Positions 31,881-34,108 of a stretch of DNA of 34,108 nucleotides are shown piece by piece. Source of the stretch: an uncultured Bacteroidota bacterium (GTDB taxonomy: Bacteria; Bacteroidota; Bacteroidia; 2-12-FULL-35-15); assembly GCA_903881065.1 (NCBI GenBank), contig CAIRRW010000506.1, positions 1 through 34,108 on the forward strand, written 5' to 3'. Every line of letters starts with the position of its first letter. Positions within the stretch are counted from its first letter, which is position 1. The notes under the pieces are model-generated. The model was not told where the DNA came from, made no database searches, and was given only the letters and a program-made list of their open reading frames with translations. Position numbers and translations under genes: made by a program.

Positions 31881-32121
31881 CGTTTTCTGTAAGTTTTATT
31901 TTACTTAACATCTCCACAAAGTCGAAATAATCTTTTTCAAAACTTACCTCATCTATCATGTATAGTTTTACAATGGCAGCTTTTATTTCCTGAGGAGTTT
32001 TCTCTTCCTTAAGCATTTTTATTATCTCCAACCCTATCGGATTAGTTGAATAGGAGTCGCCTGTTGATGGATCAAATACAAATCCCGAATCGCTTAATGC
32101 TACGTTTCTTTTTATTTTCAT
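31861..32121 (-). CDS. PqqD family protein (86 aa)
   Basis: VALSDSGFVFDPSTGDSYSTNPIGLEIIKMLKEEKTPQEIKAAIV matches the PqqD-fold pattern; overlaps the ATP-grasp gene by 20 nt. Confidence 0.75.
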   Translation of the reverse strand: MKIKRNVALSDSGFVFDPSTGDSYSTNPIGLEIIKMLKEEKTPQEIKAAIVKLYMIDEVSFEKDYFDFVEMLSKIKLTENDEKKKD

Positions 32122-32153
32122 TGATATTATTATTTGTAAGTCTATATTAATGT

Positions 32154-32161
32154 CAAAAGTA
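32154..32161 (-). promoter_or_regulatory. -7 box (TAnnTTTG) for the PqqD operon
   Basis: Minus strand TACTTTTG, 32 nt upstream of the ATG; no clear -33 TTTG. Confidence 0.45.
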
Positions 32162-32209
32162 ATAATTTATTTTCCCCTTAATCTATTTACTGCTAAATTG
32201 GAACTGTTC

Positions 32210-32905
32210 CTAATTAGCTAAATGGCGCATTGCATCCTTCCTGTATTTATTACCAATCGGAATCTCTCGTCCGGCAATTGAAATGATTCTGCTTTTTACA
32301 TTTTCGATTCTATTCAGAGGAATAATATATTTACGATGAACACGTATAAATTCATTCGTGTTTAATTTCGATAGCATCATTTTCATAGTAAGTCGGGTAG
32401 TTATCCGCTTCTGATTCTGCAGGTAAATATTAATATAATCTCCCAGTGATTCAATATAAAGTATATCCGAAAGTATAAACTTCCTCAATCCATAATCAGC
32501 ACGCAGAAACATATTTGGTTTTTCTTCTGCATTATTGCTATTCAATTTAATGTTGTAATTTAAAATAGCTTTATTCAACGCTACAGATAATCTGTCTTCC
32601 GAATAAGGTTTTAGCAGAAAGTCAATAGCATTCATGTTATATGCATCCACAGCAAGGTCTTTTGTTTCCGAAACAAAAATAACCATGGTGTTTAGCTCCG
32701 ATAATAATCTGAAATCAACCCCCGAACCTTTTGCCATCTCAATATCTATAAACAGCAAGTCAACTGGCGATTTGTGCAAATATTTCAGTCCTTCATTAAT
32801 AGTAGTAAATAGCTTTTTGAGTTGAAACCTTTGCGAATCAATACACCCTTTTTCTATAATTTCTTTAAACAAAGGTTCTTTATCTATAATTATGGCTTGT
32901 AACAT
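32210..32905 (-). CDS. LytTR-family response regulator
   Basis: REC domain (DLLFIDIEMAKGSGVDF, FVSETKDLAVDAYNMNAIDFLLKPY) plus LytTR (ILYIESLGDYINIYLQNQKRITTRLTMKMMLSKL...FIRVHRKYIIPLNRIENV). Confidence 0.93.
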   Translation of the reverse strand: MLQAIIIDKEPLFKEIIEKGCIDSQRFQLKKLFTTINEGLKYLHKSPVDLLFIDIEMAKGSGVDFRLLSELNTMVIFVSETKDLAVDAYNMNAIDFLLKPYSEDRLSVALNKAILNYNIKLNSNNAEEKPNMFLRADYGLRKFILSDILYIESLGDYINIYLQNQKRITTRLTMKMMLSKLNTNEFIRVHRKYIIPLNRIENVKSRIISIAGREIPIGNKYRKDAMRHLAN

Positions 32906-32942
32906 CTCTAAAATAATTAAAATGAACTCCCTTTTAACGACA

Positions 32943-32950
32943 CAAAGATA
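32943..32950 (-). promoter_or_regulatory. -7 box (TAnnTTTG) for the LytTR gene
   Basis: Minus strand TATCTTTG; weak -33. Confidence 0.4.
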
Positions 32951-33047
32951 TGCCGACTAAAAAATAGCCACGTTACAGTATTATAAAAAAATGTAATGAA
33001 ATTTAGTTCGACCTTGACTCTATTGATCAAAAAAACGCTGATGACGC

Positions 33048-33650
33048 TTAATCCAACAGCGAATTCAGAGATTTTCTGTCCTTTTTACCCAGATTTTTAT
33101 AGTCGCTTACCGTATAGCCTGTAATCTGTTTAAACTGATTGCTCAAGTATTGAACACTGCTGTATCCCATAAAATAAGCTATTTCACTAAGCGTATATTC
33201 ATCATAGCTTATCATCTCCTTTATTTTCTCCGCTTTTATAAGTATAATATATTTCTCCAAAGTCATTCCGGTAGTTTCCGAAAACACCTTGCTCAAATGC
33301 TGATACGATTGTTGCAGCTTCTCACTCAAATAATCCGAATTCTTGATCAGCGAAGTATTATTATTACCATAAAAAACAAACTGAATCACTGTAGTCTTTA
33401 TCTTTTCCACCAGCTTTTTATTCGTATCCCGCAACAGTTCGAAACCATTTTTTTTCAGAATCTCATTCACCACATCCAAATTAAATACCTGCGTATCCAG
33501 CTGAATCTCCGCTTCACCCAAGCTCACATTTATCACTTCTATAAACCCCGTCCGTTCCAGTTCCTGCCGCACTAGTTTAATGCAACTATCACTCACCATA
33601 TTTTTAATATAGATAATCGTTCGTGTAGTATTGAAGTTATGTTTTTGCAT
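33048..33650 (-). CDS. Transcriptional regulator: N-terminal HMA-like domain plus C-terminal AraC-type HTH
   Basis: IYIKNMVSDSCIKLVRQELERTGFIEVINVSLGEAEI (HMA-like) and YTLSEIAYFMGYSSVQYLSNQFKQITGYTVSDYK (AraC HTH). Confidence 0.85.
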   Translation of the reverse strand: MQKHNFNTTRTIIYIKNMVSDSCIKLVRQELERTGFIEVINVSLGEAEIQLDTQVFNLDVVNEILKKNGFELLRDTNKKLVEKIKTTVIQFVFYGNNNTSLIKNSDYLSEKLQQSYQHLSKVFSETTGMTLEKYIILIKAEKIKEMISYDEYTLSEIAYFMGYSSVQYLSNQFKQITGYTVSDYKNLGKKDRKSLNSLLD

Positions 33651-33671
33651 TTTCCTATTTCAAATCCACAT

Positions 33672-33702
33672 CAAAGGTATAAAAAGTTAGAGTATAACTC
33701 AA
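33672..33702 (-). promoter_or_regulatory. Bacteroidota-type promoter for the AraC-type gene
   Basis: Minus strand TTG (33702-33700), N20, TACCTTTG (33679-33672). Confidence 0.5.
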
Positions 33703-33859
33703 TTCGTCTCGCAGGTCGGAAGTTTCAATATTTACAGAAACAAAAACCGCTTTACATTATTAAATTGGAAGAAACATCAACTGAAGTTCAAATCTATAAA
33801 ATCATCCTTCTCAAATTTCTTTACACATCTTTCCTCTCGAAACTCGAAATTATGTCCAC

Positions 33860-33939
33860 GCGACATCAAATTAAACACTCGCGATGTCAAATTAAACACT
33901 AGCGACATCAAATTAAACACTCGCGATGTCAAATTAAAT
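33860..33939. repeat. 21-bp tandem array, 4 units, alternating GCGACATC / GCGATGTC cores with AAATTAAACACT spacer
   Basis: GACATC at 33862, GATGTC at 33883, GACATC at 33904, GATGTC at 33925: spacing exactly 21. Confidence 0.95.
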
Positions 33940-34057
33940 GCTATTTTATTTGAAAAAAACACCCTCAGAAAAATGTTTCCCCCTTTTTGTGCCCGCCAGT
34001 CCGCTTCCTATCCTAAAAACCTCTTTTCTCGTTTTCTAAAGAAATCCTTCATTTTGA

Positions 34058-34075
34058 GCGATTTTCGAAAAGCGC
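34058..34075. repeat. Short near-perfect palindrome
   Basis: GCG-A-TTTTCGAAAA-G-CGC, one mismatched pair. Confidence 0.5.
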
Positions 34076-34108
34076 AATTATTTCTGAAAACAAAGAACGA
34101 GTTTCCAG

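Noticed and set aside
33777-33962. Minus-strand ORF MFFSNKIAFNLTSRVFNLMS... as a real protein
   Set aside because: Its repeats are just the 21-bp DNA array read in frame; no support for translation.
34058-34075. GCGATTTTCGAAAAGCGC palindrome as a regulatory site
   Set aside because: Short, near the window edge and without gene context; insufficient evidence.

Overview
This 34.1 kb AT-rich window looks like a Bacteroidota chromosome: it has TAnnTTTG-type -7 boxes, a type IX secretion CTD cargo gene and a PorP/SprF gene. The left third is the conserved rplK-rplA-rplJ-rplL-rpoB-rpoC cluster. It is followed by a T9SS cargo gene (SBBP/PKD repeats, gliding-motility C-terminal domain) with a PorP/SprF partner, a TMTC-like TPR membrane protein, a large multi-TM NtrY-like histidine kinase, and a GT-C-like membrane glycosyltransferase. 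The right third holds a tightly packed six-gene minus-strand operon: PqqD-like protein, ATP-grasp ligase, fold-III PLP decarboxylase, a urea-transporter/M23-peptidase fusion, a TPR plus putative beta-barrel protein, and a duplicated TPR protein. A LytTR response regulator and an HMA-like/AraC regulator lie upstream of it on the same strand. Two signals stand out. (1) Three unrelated intergenic tandem arrays (about 11.3, 22.3 and 33.9 kb) all have a 21-bp period, and in each a short core occurs in both orientations inside a constant frame. (2) The PqqD/ATP-grasp/decarboxylase/UT-M23/TPR operon looks like an uncharacterised biosynthesis and export pathway. A perfect 14-bp hairpin with a UUCG loop lies inside the 5' end of the transporter-peptidase gene. 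All calls come from reading the sequence and the supplied ORFs; no database search was run.
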